A DNA stretch of 64,000 bases from Microbacter sp049976245 (GTDB taxonomy: Bacteria > Bacteroidota > Bacteroidia > Bacteroidales > Paludibacteraceae), in NCBI GenBank assembly GCA_049976245.1, contig JBMFIQ010000003.1:1-64000 (forward strand), written 5' to 3'. Below are positions 25,559 to 33,834 of the stretch, one piece after another. The translations under genes were made by a program, and so were the position numbers. The notes under the pieces were generated by a model that saw only the letters and a list, made by a program, of their open reading frames with translations, made no database searches and was not told the origin of the DNA. Position 1 is the first letter of the stretch, and every line of letters begins with the position of its first letter.

Positions 25559-27553
25559 ATGGAAAATCAAGATCCGATTACGGGGTTGCCCGACAATGCA
25601 TTTCGTCCGTTGAAAGAAGGTGAAACTTATCACCCATTAATGAGTCCTCAAAAAAAATACAAAGAAGTGACTCCTTATTCAGTCGGCTGGGGTTTGTTTA
25701 TGGCGATTCTTTTTTCAGCTGCTGCCGCTTATTTGGGATTGAAAGTGGGACAGGTTTTTGAAGCTGCCATTCCAATTGCCATCATTGCTGTGGGATTGTC
25801 CACTGCTTCAAAACGCAAAAATGCACTGGGAGAAAATGTGATTATACAATCTATTGGGGCCAATTCAGGTGTTATTGTTGCGGGCGCTATTTTTACTTTG
25901 CCGGCATTGTACATTTTGCAGGCAAAATATCCTACCATGACGGCTTCTTTTATGCAAATATTTTTAAGTTCAGCTTTGGGAGGCATTTTGGGTATTTTGT
26001 TTTTGATTCCTTTTCGAAAATATTTTGTTTCGGAAATGCACGGAGAATATCCTTTCCCTGAAGCTACTGCTACCACTCAAGTATTGGTTTCGGGGGCAAA
26101 AGGAGGTAATCAGGCAAGACCTTTGGTTTTTGCCGGCATTATCGGAGGTTTATACGATTTTGTTGTGGCTACTTTTGGCGCATGGAGTGAAGTCTTCTCA
26201 ACGCGGGTCATTCCTTTGGGCGCTACCATTGCCGATAAAGCCAAATTGGTTTTCAGCATCGATGTTGGTGCTGCTATTCTTGGGCTTGGATATATTGTCG
26301 GGTTGCGTTATGCTGCCATTATTTTTGCGGGATCTGCATTGGTTTGGTTTGTCATTGTGCCGGTATTGCCTTTAATTGGTGATGGTACTTTGCATTTATT
26401 GATCCCAAGCTATATTGCTCCTCCCAACGGCATCGCTTCCATGAGCGCAAGTTCCATTTTTACCACTTTTGCGAGGCATATCGGTATTGGAGGCATTGCT
26501 ACGGCGGGAGTCATTGGGATCATTCGTTCCTGGAAAATCATTGTTGGAGCTGTCGGCTTGGCTGCCAATGAAATGACAGGGAAAAATAAAGTGTCCAAAT
26601 CCGTTTTAAGAACGCAACGGGATTTGTCGATGAAGATTTTAGCCATCGGCGTGGTGCTTGCGTTGGTTGCCATTTTTATTTTCTTTTTTCTGGGTGTTGT
26701 GCACAATTTGTTTTACGCCTTGGTAGGTTTGACAGTAATTGCGGTAATTGCGTTTCTATTCACCACTGTGGCTGCTAATGCCATTGCCATTGTGGGAACC
26801 AATCCGGTTTCGGGCATGACCTTGATGACATTGATCTTGGCTTCCGTCATTATGGTGGCTGTCGGATTGAAGGGAACCACCGGCATGGTGGCTGCTTTGG
26901 TGATGGGGGGCGTGGTTTGTACTGCTTTGTCGATGGCCGGCGGATTCATCACCGACCTGAAAATTGGTTATTGGTTGGGAAGTACACCGGCCAAGCAGGA
27001 AGGCTGGAAATTTTTGGGAACATTGGTTTCTGCTGCAACCGTTGGGGGGGTGATGATGATCTTAAATAAAACATACGGTTTTACCGGCCCTAATGCGTTG
27101 GTAGCTCCTCAAGCCAATGCCATGGCAGCAGTCATTGAACCGTTAATGTCGGGCACCGGCGCTCCTTGGTTTTTGTATGGCGTAGGAGCATTGATTGCTA
27201 TTTTATTGACTTTTTTCAATGTCTCGGCTTTGGCTTTTGCTTTGGGAATGTTTATTCCAATGGAATTGAATGCGCCTTTGTTGGTTGGCGGTTTGATTGC
27301 CTGGTATGTTTCCACCCGATCAAAACATGAGGCAGTGAACAAAGCCCGTTTTGAAAAGGGAACTTTACTGGCATCCGGTTTTATTGCCGGAGGAGCTTTA
27401 ATGGGAGTGGTCAGTGCAGCGCTTCGTTTTGGCGGTTTGAATTTTTCAGGAAAATGGGCTGAATCACCTGCCGCTGCATGGTTGGGTTTGGTTATGTATG
27501 CGCTTCTCATTGCATATTTAGTCTTAGATTCGATGAAAGCCAAGAAAGAATAA
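25559..27553 (+). CDS. OPT-family oligopeptide transporter
   Basis: The 664-residue, highly hydrophobic protein matches the OPT (oligopeptide transporter) family by the N-terminal SVGWGLFMAILFSAAAAYLGLKVGQVFEAAIPIAII segment (in part), GENVIIQSIGANSGVI, HGEYPFPEATATTQVL and the Gly/Ala-rich later helices. Members import oligopeptides or metal-chelates by proton symport. It is predicted to be in the inner membrane with about 14-16 helices. The 5'-nucleotidase C-half gene begins 15 bp after its stop, so the two are in one transcript. Substrate cannot be told from sequence. Confidence 0.92.
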   Translation: MENQDPITGLPDNAFRPLKEGETYHPLMSPQKKYKEVTPYSVGWGLFMAILFSAAAAYLGLKVGQVFEAAIPIAIIAVGLSTASKRKNALGENVIIQSIGANSGVIVAGAIFTLPALYILQAKYPTMTASFMQIFLSSALGGILGILFLIPFRKYFVSEMHGEYPFPEATATTQVLVSGAKGGNQARPLVFAGIIGGLYDFVVATFGAWSEVFSTRVIPLGATIADKAKLVFSIDVGAAILGLGYIVGLRYAAIIFAGSALVWFVIVPVLPLIGDGTLHLLIPSYIAPPNGIASMSASSIFTTFARHIGIGGIATAGVIGIIRSWKIIVGAVGLAANEMTGKNKVSKSVLRTQRDLSMKILAIGVVLALVAIFIFFFLGVVHNLFYALVGLTVIAVIAFLFTTVAANAIAIVGTNPVSGMTLMTLILASVIMVAVGLKGTTGMVAALVMGGVVCTALSMAGGFITDLKIGYWLGSTPAKQEGWKFLGTLVSAATVGGVMMILNKTYGFTGPNALVAPQANAMAAVIEPLMSGTGAPWFLYGVGALIAILLTFFNVSALAFALGMFIPMELNAPLLVGGLIAWYVSTRSKHEAVNKARFEKGTLLASGFIAGGALMGVVSAALRFGGLNFSGKWAESPAAAWLGLVMYALLIAYLVLDSMKAKKE

Positions 27554-27568
27554 CACACATTAACGAAT

Positions 27569-28330
27569 ATGAACTTCGCTCATTTTCTTAGAAAATACAC
27601 ATTTCTGCTTGTCTTGTTGCTGTTCGGCATTTCTTCTTGTCGGTCGTATCGGCTTGTGAATGTGACGGCTACTCAGATTCGGGTTGATCAAAAAGCAGAT
27701 AAAATTCAAGATCAACGCATGGTTGCACTTTTGAAACCTTATGCTGATTCGGTGGCTAAGGTGGCCAATCAGGTTATCGGCTATTCCGATCAAACCATGC
27801 GGGTTGGATATCCCGAAGGACTCCTTTCCGATTTTTTTGCAGATGCCATGTTGACCTACGTACAACAAAAATATCCTCAGGATTCGGCTGAAATAGCCAT
27901 GACCAACGTGGGCGGTTTGCGAAGTCCTATTTATAAAGGGCCTGTGACTGTGGGGAAAATTTACGAATTAATGCCTTTTGAGAATGCAATCGTCGTGCTG
28001 CATGTGAAGGGAACGGCTGTGCAGCAATTGGCTGACAGCATTGCAAAATATGGTGGAGCGGTAGCCGGAATTCGCTTTCAGGCAGTGGACAAAAAGAGAG
28101 CCGAACATGTTTTGGTCAACGGCAAACCGCTGTTAATGCAAAAAGTGTACGTGGTAGTGGCCAACGATTATATAGCCAAAGGCAATGATCATTTTGACGG
28201 ATTTCTACATGCCGTCCAATCTAAAACTTATGCTATTTCATTGCGCAGATTAATGATTGACTACATCAAACAGCTTTCTGCCGAAGGGAAAACCATTCAT
28301 CAGGTTTTGGATGGTCGTATTTACGAATAG
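27569..28330 (+). CDS. 5'-nucleotidase C-terminal-domain lipoprotein (split enzyme)
   Basis: The 253-residue product has a lipoprotein signal with lipobox ISSC (Cys about 24). The rest matches the substrate-binding C-terminal domain of UshA-type 5'-nucleotidases: GLLSDFFADAML, AMTNVGGLRSPIYKGPVTVGKIYELMPFENAIVVL (in parts), VVANDYIAKGNDHFDGF. The N-terminal metallophosphoesterase domain is absent and is encoded by the next gene (28525). Such a two-gene split is a known arrangement in this phylum. Both are probably periplasm-facing lipoproteins that act together on nucleotides. It follows the OPT gene after 15 bp. Confidence 0.88.
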   Translation: MNFAHFLRKYTFLLVLLLFGISSCRSYRLVNVTATQIRVDQKADKIQDQRMVALLKPYADSVAKVANQVIGYSDQTMRVGYPEGLLSDFFADAMLTYVQQKYPQDSAEIAMTNVGGLRSPIYKGPVTVGKIYELMPFENAIVVLHVKGTAVQQLADSIAKYGGAVAGIRFQAVDKKRAEHVLVNGKPLLMQKVYVVVANDYIAKGNDHFDGFLHAVQSKTYAISLRRLMIDYIKQLSAEGKTIHQVLDGRIYE

Positions 28331-28442
28331 ATTGGAATATCTCTTTGAAATCAATGATTTTGTTCTAAAAAATGGTGATGAAGCAAAAGCATTCAACGAT
28401 GAAAAAGTTTCACGTGTGATCTTCTAAAAATGATCAAAATGT

Positions 28443-28476
28443 AAAACTCGTCTCGTCTCCAATGAAACGAGTTTTT
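28443..28476 (+). terminator. Terminator-like hairpin between the two nucleotidase halves
   Basis: AAAACTCGT (28443-28451) pairs with ACGAGTTTT (28467-28475), running into Ts. The following GACGAGGCGAAACGAG (28479-28494) can instead pair with CTCGTCTCGTC upstream, so two mutually exclusive stems are possible and attenuation is conceivable. Confidence 0.5.
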
Positions 28477-28524
28477 CCGACGAGGCGAAACGAGATATAT
28501 CTCCTTTATAAAAAAAACAAATAC

Positions 28525-29337
28525 ATGAAATTCAATAAATTAATTATATTATTTGCAGCTATTTTGGTAATGACTGCATGTGCATCACAAAAAGAAGTGG
28601 TGATTCTCTGCACAAACGATACACACAGTCAGATTTTGCCTAACGAAGAAAACTTGGGAGGATATGCCAGAATTGCAGGCATCATTGACACCGTTAGAGC
28701 GCATCATCGACATGTCATTTTGCTCGATGACGGCGATTTCTCGCAAGGAACTCCTTTTTTTAATCTTTTTAAAGGCGATGTCGAAATAGCCGGCATGAAT
28801 CTGAATCATTACGATGCGGTGACTTTAGGAAATCATGAATTTGACAATGGAGTCGATCAGTTGGCCGAACATTTGAAAAAAGCCAAATTTTCCATTGTCA
28901 ACGCAAATTATGATGTGTCAAATACAGCTTTGAAAAACATGGTGAAACCATACATCATACTTAAAAAAGCCGGCTTAAAAATTGGCATCTTCGGACTGGG
29001 AGTGAGCCCCGACCATTTAATAACAGATGCCAATTTTAAAGGCATTCGTTTTGAGAATCCTGTTCAACGAGCCAATGAAATTTCCAAATATTTGAAAACC
29101 AAAGTAAGATGTGACGCTGTAATTTGTGTCTCCCACTTGGGAACTGATCCGAATGCACCATTTTCCGACTGGTCTGTTGCTCGTCAATCAACCTATATTG
29201 ATGTCATTACGGGTGGTCATTCCCATCAGGTGATCAATAAAAAGGTGCTTAATGCGGTTGGCGATTCTGTTCAAATCATTCAAGACGGAAAATCAGGCGT
29301 ATATATCGGTCGTATTAATCTTATTTTCAAGCGTTAA
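28525..29337 (+). CDS. Metallophosphoesterase lipoprotein, N-terminal half of split 5'-nucleotidase
   Basis: The 270-residue product has a lipoprotein signal (MKFNKLIILFAAILVMTAC, Cys 19) and a calcineurin-like phosphoesterase domain with CTNDTHSQI, LDDGDFSQGTPFFN, TLGNHEFDNG, VCVSHLGTD and TGGHSHQ, all metal-binding or catalytic motifs of UshA-like nucleotidases. The C-terminal substrate domain is missing and is supplied by the preceding gene. The frame extends upstream to 28462 through the hairpin region, but the lipoprotein signal fixes the ATG at 28525. Confidence 0.9.
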   Translation: MKFNKLIILFAAILVMTACASQKEVVILCTNDTHSQILPNEENLGGYARIAGIIDTVRAHHRHVILLDDGDFSQGTPFFNLFKGDVEIAGMNLNHYDAVTLGNHEFDNGVDQLAEHLKKAKFSIVNANYDVSNTALKNMVKPYIILKKAGLKIGIFGLGVSPDHLITDANFKGIRFENPVQRANEISKYLKTKVRCDAVICVSHLGTDPNAPFSDWSVARQSTYIDVITGGHSHQVINKKVLNAVGDSVQIIQDGKSGVYIGRINLIFKR

Positions 29338-29400
29338 TACTCTTTTTGCTCTTTTATTGTCTTCATGAATTGCAAAAATGTTGGTTTTTTTATGTTGATC

Positions 29401-29428
29401 AAAAAGTCCCAAAGCCAGGGACTTTTTC
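29401..29428 (+). terminator. Intrinsic terminator of the nucleotidase genes
   Basis: AAAAAGTCCC (29401-29410) pairs with GGGACTTTTT (29418-29427). Confidence 0.8.
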
Positions 29429-29606
29429 TTTTATCTTACAAAAATTAAGCAACTTGGAATATTGAGATGCCGTAAGCAGAGTCATTGCTTACTTAATGAT
29501 TTTATATTAATGATTTACAATGAATTAACGTTTTGATATTTTCTTGGATTCTGATAAAATGGTTTAATTTGTGATGAGCTAGGCAAGCATTTGTTGCCAA
29601 TCGATG

Positions 29607-29614
29607 TATCTTTG
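29607..29614 (+). promoter_or_regulatory. Promoter -7 box of the lactate dehydrogenase gene
   Basis: TATCTTTG lies 39 nt before the ATG at 29654. Confidence 0.55.
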
Positions 29615-29653
29615 TAAAGAAGACAAATTAGTTCATTTCTTAATTTGAATGGT

Positions 29654-30607
29654 ATGACAACAAATACAGTGAAAAAAGCAGCCATCATCGGAGCCGGTTT
29701 TGTTGGCGCAACTACGGCTTATACGCTTATGTTAAGTGGTTTAATCCCGGAAATCGTGTTGATCGATATCAATAAAGACAAGGCAGAGGGTGAAGTGATG
29801 GATTTGAATCACGGCATGCCTTTTATTCGTCCCGAAAAGGTTTATACGGGCGACTACGCTGATTGTCGCGATGCTGATATCGTGATCATCACAGCAGGAG
29901 CTAATCAGAAACCGGGTGAAACCAGAATGGATCTGGTGCATCGAAATACGAAAATTTTTAAAGACATTATCGGAAGTATTATTCAGTTCAATCAACATGG
30001 TATTTTGCTGGTGGTGGCCAATCCTGTTGACATCCTGACTTATCTTGCCTACAAATTGTCGGGTTTTCCGCCTAACAAAGTGATTGGATCGGGGACAGTG
30101 CTCGATACGGCTCGTTTTCGATACACCATTAGCCAATATGTTGGACTGGATACTCGAAATATTCACGGATATATCATTGGAGAGCATGGCGATTCCGAAG
30201 TTCCAACTTGGAGTGTGACCAATATTTCCGGAGTTCCTTTGGATGATTATTACAAGGCAAATTTTCCACCCCAAGCATCTGAACTTCCTAAAGATGAGAT
30301 ATTTAATCAGGTAAAAAATGCCGCATATCAAATTATTGACAAGAAAGGGGCAACTTATTATGGAGTGGCATTGGCTATTCGAAGAATTGTTGAAGCCATT
30401 GTAAGAGATGAAAATTCCATTTTAACGGTTTCCAGTTATTTGGATGGACCGTTCGATTTGCATAACGTTTGTTTAAGTCTGCCTTCCATTGTGAACAAAG
30501 ACGGCATCAAGCGCGTTCTGGATGTTCCGCTGAATGAGACAGAACTCGAACTTTTGTACCACTCGGGAAATGCACTCAAAAAAATTTTAGATCAACTTGA
30601 TGTTTAA
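29654..30607 (+). CDS. ldh: L-lactate dehydrogenase
   Basis: The 317-residue product has the NAD-binding Rossmann motif GAGFVGATTAY, acidic residue IDINKDKAEGEVMDLNHG, the substrate-specificity loop AGANQKPGETR, NPVDILTY, and the active-site GEHGDSE. Gln in the ANQKPGETR loop indicates lactate rather than malate dehydrogenase, which has Arg there. It would interconvert pyruvate and lactate in fermentation. A TTG at 29645 is upstream and in frame, but the ATG at 29654 fits the family better. It is monocistronic. Confidence 0.93.
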   Translation: MTTNTVKKAAIIGAGFVGATTAYTLMLSGLIPEIVLIDINKDKAEGEVMDLNHGMPFIRPEKVYTGDYADCRDADIVIITAGANQKPGETRMDLVHRNTKIFKDIIGSIIQFNQHGILLVVANPVDILTYLAYKLSGFPPNKVIGSGTVLDTARFRYTISQYVGLDTRNIHGYIIGEHGDSEVPTWSVTNISGVPLDDYYKANFPPQASELPKDEIFNQVKNAAYQIIDKKGATYYGVALAIRRIVEAIVRDENSILTVSSYLDGPFDLHNVCLSLPSIVNKDGIKRVLDVPLNETELELLYHSGNALKKILDQLDV

Positions 30608-30639
30608 TCAATGTTTGATGTTTTTTCAAGAAACATTTC

Positions 30640-30663
30640 ATGCATGAGTTTGAATTCATGCAT
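30640..30663. terminator. Weak hairpin between convergent genes
   Basis: ATGCATGA (30640-30647) pairs with TCATGCAT (30656-30663) between ldh and the convergent rubredoxin gene. There is no long T run, so terminator function is uncertain. Confidence 0.3.
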
Positions 30664-30714
30664 AAAATGAATTTTGTTGACGGCTGAAAATGTCAAGACG
30701 GTTTTGGTGGTTAT

Positions 30715-31314
30715 TCAGATTGTGGGTGTTTCACTTTTTTCGGGCATTTTGGCTCTTTTCACAGGATATGAGCCGGGCAAAATGACATTAAGCAGTTTTT
30801 TGCCTAACAATCCCAAACGTACCGCACATGCTAAACTTGCCAAACTCAATAAAATCGTAATCACGCCGTAGTGATCGTGCTTGGCAACAAAAAACATGGA
30901 AAATCCCAAAATCAGAATCAACGAGCTGTAAAATATTTTGGTTTTCAGTAATGGTGGCGTCAAGGTTTTAAAACGAAACAATCCGTCAATCATGCCCGTG
31001 ATAATGGCTACAATGAGTGTAAAGGGGAAAATGATTACGGAAAAATGCAGTACAACCGAAAACATGGCTGCATGAAAATCCGGAAAGATCTTAAGCATAA
31101 AAATCATGGCCGGTATTAAAATAACAAAAGTTTGTGAAAGATGGATGGCAATGGGATGCAAATCAAGATTTAGCACAAACAGTCGATTCAGTGCCACCCG
31201 TTCACGATACGGTTCAAACGCTTTTCTTGGCATGCCGCAGGCAGGACACACATCGCCCAATTTGTCTGCTTCCATTACATAACCACATGGTTTACAGCGT
31301 ACTAATTCTTTCAT
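30715..31314 (-). CDS. Rubredoxin-like domain fused to a membrane domain
   Basis: The 199-residue product begins with a rubredoxin-like metal knuckle pair, CKPCGYVM (residues 7-14) and CPACGMPRKAF (about 23-33), as found at the end of rubrerythrins. About four hydrophobic helices follow, with HPIAIHLSQTFVIL, FHAAMFSVVLHFSVIIFPF and HYGVITILLSLAS, which resembles DUF2231-like membrane domains with conserved histidines. It is likely a membrane redox or haem-associated protein. No enzyme activity can be assigned. The gene stands alone. Confidence 0.75.
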   Translation of the reverse strand: MKELVRCKPCGYVMEADKLGDVCPACGMPRKAFEPYRERVALNRLFVLNLDLHPIAIHLSQTFVILIPAMIFMLKIFPDFHAAMFSVVLHFSVIIFPFTLIVAIITGMIDGLFRFKTLTPPLLKTKIFYSSLILILGFSMFFVAKHDHYGVITILLSLASLACAVRLGLLGKKLLNVILPGSYPVKRAKMPEKSETPTI

Positions 31315-31486
31315 GAGGTTTAAGGTTTAAAAAAATAATATTTGATTGGTTTTGAAATTTGTTGAAAAAAGTAGGTGGATGATGTTTAAATATTGACAAA
31401 TATACAATTTTTTTCGAAACGAAATGCTAAGGCTTTATTTTTTGATTAAAAACAGTTGCAAATCTTGAATTACTTTCATTTCGTTT

Positions 31487-31494
31487 TATCTTTG
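31487..31494 (+). promoter_or_regulatory. Promoter -7 box of transaldolase
   Basis: TATCTTTG lies 52 nt before the ATG at 31547. Confidence 0.55.
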
Positions 31495-31546
31495 CAATGG
31501 CAACATGACAAACGTCTGACTGAAAAATGATTTAAATTTTGACATT

Positions 31547-32509
31547 ATGAATTTATTAGACCAACTTAAAAAAGTAACTCAGGTGGTAGCCGACACCGGA
31601 GATTTTGATTCCATGCGTCAATTCAAACCCGTTGATGCTACAACCAATCCTTCATTAATTTATGCAGCTTCAAATGATGTAAAATATCAATACTTAATTG
31701 ATGAGACATTGCATGAAGTGAAATCTTTGTCTCTAGACAAGGACAAAAAGTTGTCGTTGGCTTTAGACAAATTGGCGGTTAAATTCGGCTTGGAGATCCT
31801 GAAAATTGTACCTGGAAGAGTTTCAACGGAAGTAGATGCACGTCTTTCATTCGATACCGAAAAGACGATTGATCGTGCCCGGTCGTTGATTGAACTTTAC
31901 GAAACGGCCGGGGTATCGCGAGAACGTATCTTAATTAAAATTGCTTCGACGTGGGAAGGGATTTTGGCTGCTGAAGTACTTGAAAAGGAAGGTATTCACT
32001 GCAACCTTACCTTGCTGTTTTCTAAAGTTCAGGCAGTTCAGTGTGCTGATGCCGGAGTAACCCTCATTTCTCCTTTTGTGGGACGTATTTTAGATTGGCA
32101 CAAAAAGAACCGTGGCGTTGATTCCATTGATCCTCGCGAAGATCCCGGGGTTCAATCGGTTACTGCTATTTACAACTATTATAAAAAGTTTAATTATCAA
32201 ACTGTTGTGATGGGTGCAAGTTTTCGAAACATCGGTGAAATCATTGAATTGGCCGGTTGTGATTACCTCACCATTTCTCCGACTTTGTTGCATGAATTGC
32301 AATCGACGGAAGGTGTGCTTGAGAAAAAATTGGATCCTCAACGTGCCAAAAATATGGACATTTCACGTTGTAGCCTCGACGAAAAATCATTCCGATGGTA
32401 TTTGAATGAAGATGCAATGGCCACCGAAAAGCTTGCTGAAGGCATTCGTAAGTTTACCGAAGATTTATTGAAACTTGAAAACAAAATAGCTCAACTCCTG
32501 AGTCAATGA
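31547..32509 (+). CDS. tal: Transaldolase
   Basis: The 320-residue product matches TalB-type transaldolase of the non-oxidative pentose phosphate pathway, which moves a dihydroxyacetone unit from sedoheptulose 7-phosphate to glyceraldehyde 3-phosphate. Signatures are DATTNPSLIYAAS (about 29-41), PGRVSTEVDARLSFDT, ILIKIASTWEGI with the Schiff-base Lys (about 132), HCNLTLLFSKVQAVQCA and SPFVGRILDW. Length is typical of the long (TalB) class. The DUF438 gene starts 55 bp later on the same strand. Confidence 0.96.
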   Translation: MNLLDQLKKVTQVVADTGDFDSMRQFKPVDATTNPSLIYAASNDVKYQYLIDETLHEVKSLSLDKDKKLSLALDKLAVKFGLEILKIVPGRVSTEVDARLSFDTEKTIDRARSLIELYETAGVSRERILIKIASTWEGILAAEVLEKEGIHCNLTLLFSKVQAVQCADAGVTLISPFVGRILDWHKKNRGVDSIDPREDPGVQSVTAIYNYYKKFNYQTVVMGASFRNIGEIIELAGCDYLTISPTLLHELQSTEGVLEKKLDPQRAKNMDISRCSLDEKSFRWYLNEDAMATEKLAEGIRKFTEDLLKLENKIAQLLSQ

Positions 32510-32564
32510 TCAATCTTTTGAGATAGGACATTGAACAGGTTGTGATGTCATTTTTTACGTTACT

Positions 32565-33773
32565 ATGTCAAATATTTCAAACCACAGTGTGGAACATCTG
32601 GCGTTGTTATGGCAACTGGGAGATGTCATTCAAACCAAGCAGCAGCCTTCGCAATTCATTAAATCTCATCGTGATTTGTTGAACCGCATTCAACATGCCG
32701 ACATCATCGCCTGGGTTGATCAATTGGTGAAGACCAATGTTTCAATGAATGAATTGAAACCACTCATCAGTAAAGTAATTAACACCGTTTTTGAGCCGTT
32801 GAATCGGAACGTTTTGCCGTCATTGCCCAAAGATTCATTTCTTTTTTGGATGACTGCCAACAACGAGGAGTTGATTCGCTTGCTCTCGTCAGCCCGTCCA
32901 TTGATCAAAAGATTTGTTGCCGCCACTGTGAATGATCAGGAAACGAAACAGGATTTATCGCTCTTGCTTGCGGAAATTTCGAAGGTAAAATCATATTACG
33001 AGTTGATTGAACAAGTGTTGTTTCCGACTATTGAGGCACATTGGAGCAATTTTCGCTGTGTTCGTGTCATGTGGTCGATTCACGATGACATTGTGCGAAA
33101 TATCAAAACATTGCAGGAAATGTTGAACGGCAAAACAATCGAAAAAAGGCACTTCAATTCGGTTGTTGGAAATCTTTTTTTCGATATGTTTGCCATTCGT
33201 TTTCGAGAAGAGAAGATTTTAATTCCTTCTTTGATTGAAACTGTTGATAATAAAGTTTTTGTTGAGTTGTTGATGAGCAACGACACCATTGATTTCCCTT
33301 TTTGCCATCCCGAAGACGTCATGCCGACGGGACCCTCCGAAGCCTCATTTCATCAATATCAGGTGCATCTATCGTCGGGAGAATTGTCGCTTGAGCAGCT
33401 TGAATTGATTTTTCGTCATTTGCCCTTCGATTTGACGTATGTTGATGAGCACGATGTTGTTCAATTTTATTCTAATGCACCTGATCGGATTTTTATGCGT
33501 ACCCGATCCATCATCGGCCGAACGGTGCAAAATTGCCATCCTCACGAAAGCGTTGCGATTGTCAATCAAATCATTGAGGCATTTCGAAAAGACGAAAAAT
33601 CGTCGGCTGAGTTTTGGCTGCAGCTAAAGGATCGCTTCATTTACATCAAATATTTGGCAGTTCGCGATGCAGACAACCAATATCGAGGTGTTTTGGAAAT
33701 AACACAAGACATCACTGCCTTTCAACATTTAACCGGTGAAAGGCGGTTGTTGGACTGGACATCAACTTCCTGA
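32565..33773 (+). CDS. DUF438 / hemerythrin-like / PAS sensor protein
   Basis: The 402-residue cytoplasmic product resembles DUF438-family proteins. An N-terminal helical region (about 1-85) precedes a hemerythrin-like four-helix segment with HADI, EAHWSNF, WSIHDDIVRNI and FREEKILIPSLIE (about 130-225), whose His and Glu/Asp spacing suggests a di-iron site. The C-terminus (about 285-395) is PAS-like: FRHLPFDLTYVDEHDVVQFYS, RSIIGRTVQNCHP and YRGVLEITQDIT. Such proteins are proposed oxygen or nitric-oxide sensors. No kinase or DNA-binding output domain is present, so a partner must carry the signal. Domain calls are by eye. Confidence 0.75.
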   Translation: MSNISNHSVEHLALLWQLGDVIQTKQQPSQFIKSHRDLLNRIQHADIIAWVDQLVKTNVSMNELKPLISKVINTVFEPLNRNVLPSLPKDSFLFWMTANNEELIRLLSSARPLIKRFVAATVNDQETKQDLSLLLAEISKVKSYYELIEQVLFPTIEAHWSNFRCVRVMWSIHDDIVRNIKTLQEMLNGKTIEKRHFNSVVGNLFFDMFAIRFREEKILIPSLIETVDNKVFVELLMSNDTIDFPFCHPEDVMPTGPSEASFHQYQVHLSSGELSLEQLELIFRHLPFDLTYVDEHDVVQFYSNAPDRIFMRTRSIIGRTVQNCHPHESVAIVNQIIEAFRKDEKSSAEFWLQLKDRFIYIKYLAVRDADNQYRGVLEITQDITAFQHLTGERRLLDWTSTS

Positions 33774-33834
33774 AACTTTCCTTTACCTCAACAGATTAAT
33801 TGATCGACAAAGAAAAGTAATGTTCTCGGGTTGA

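Noticed and set aside
30674..30871. 65-codon plus-strand ORF overlapping the rubredoxin-membrane gene
   Set aside because: It starts in the intergenic hairpin region and is antisense to the 3' end of a better-supported gene.
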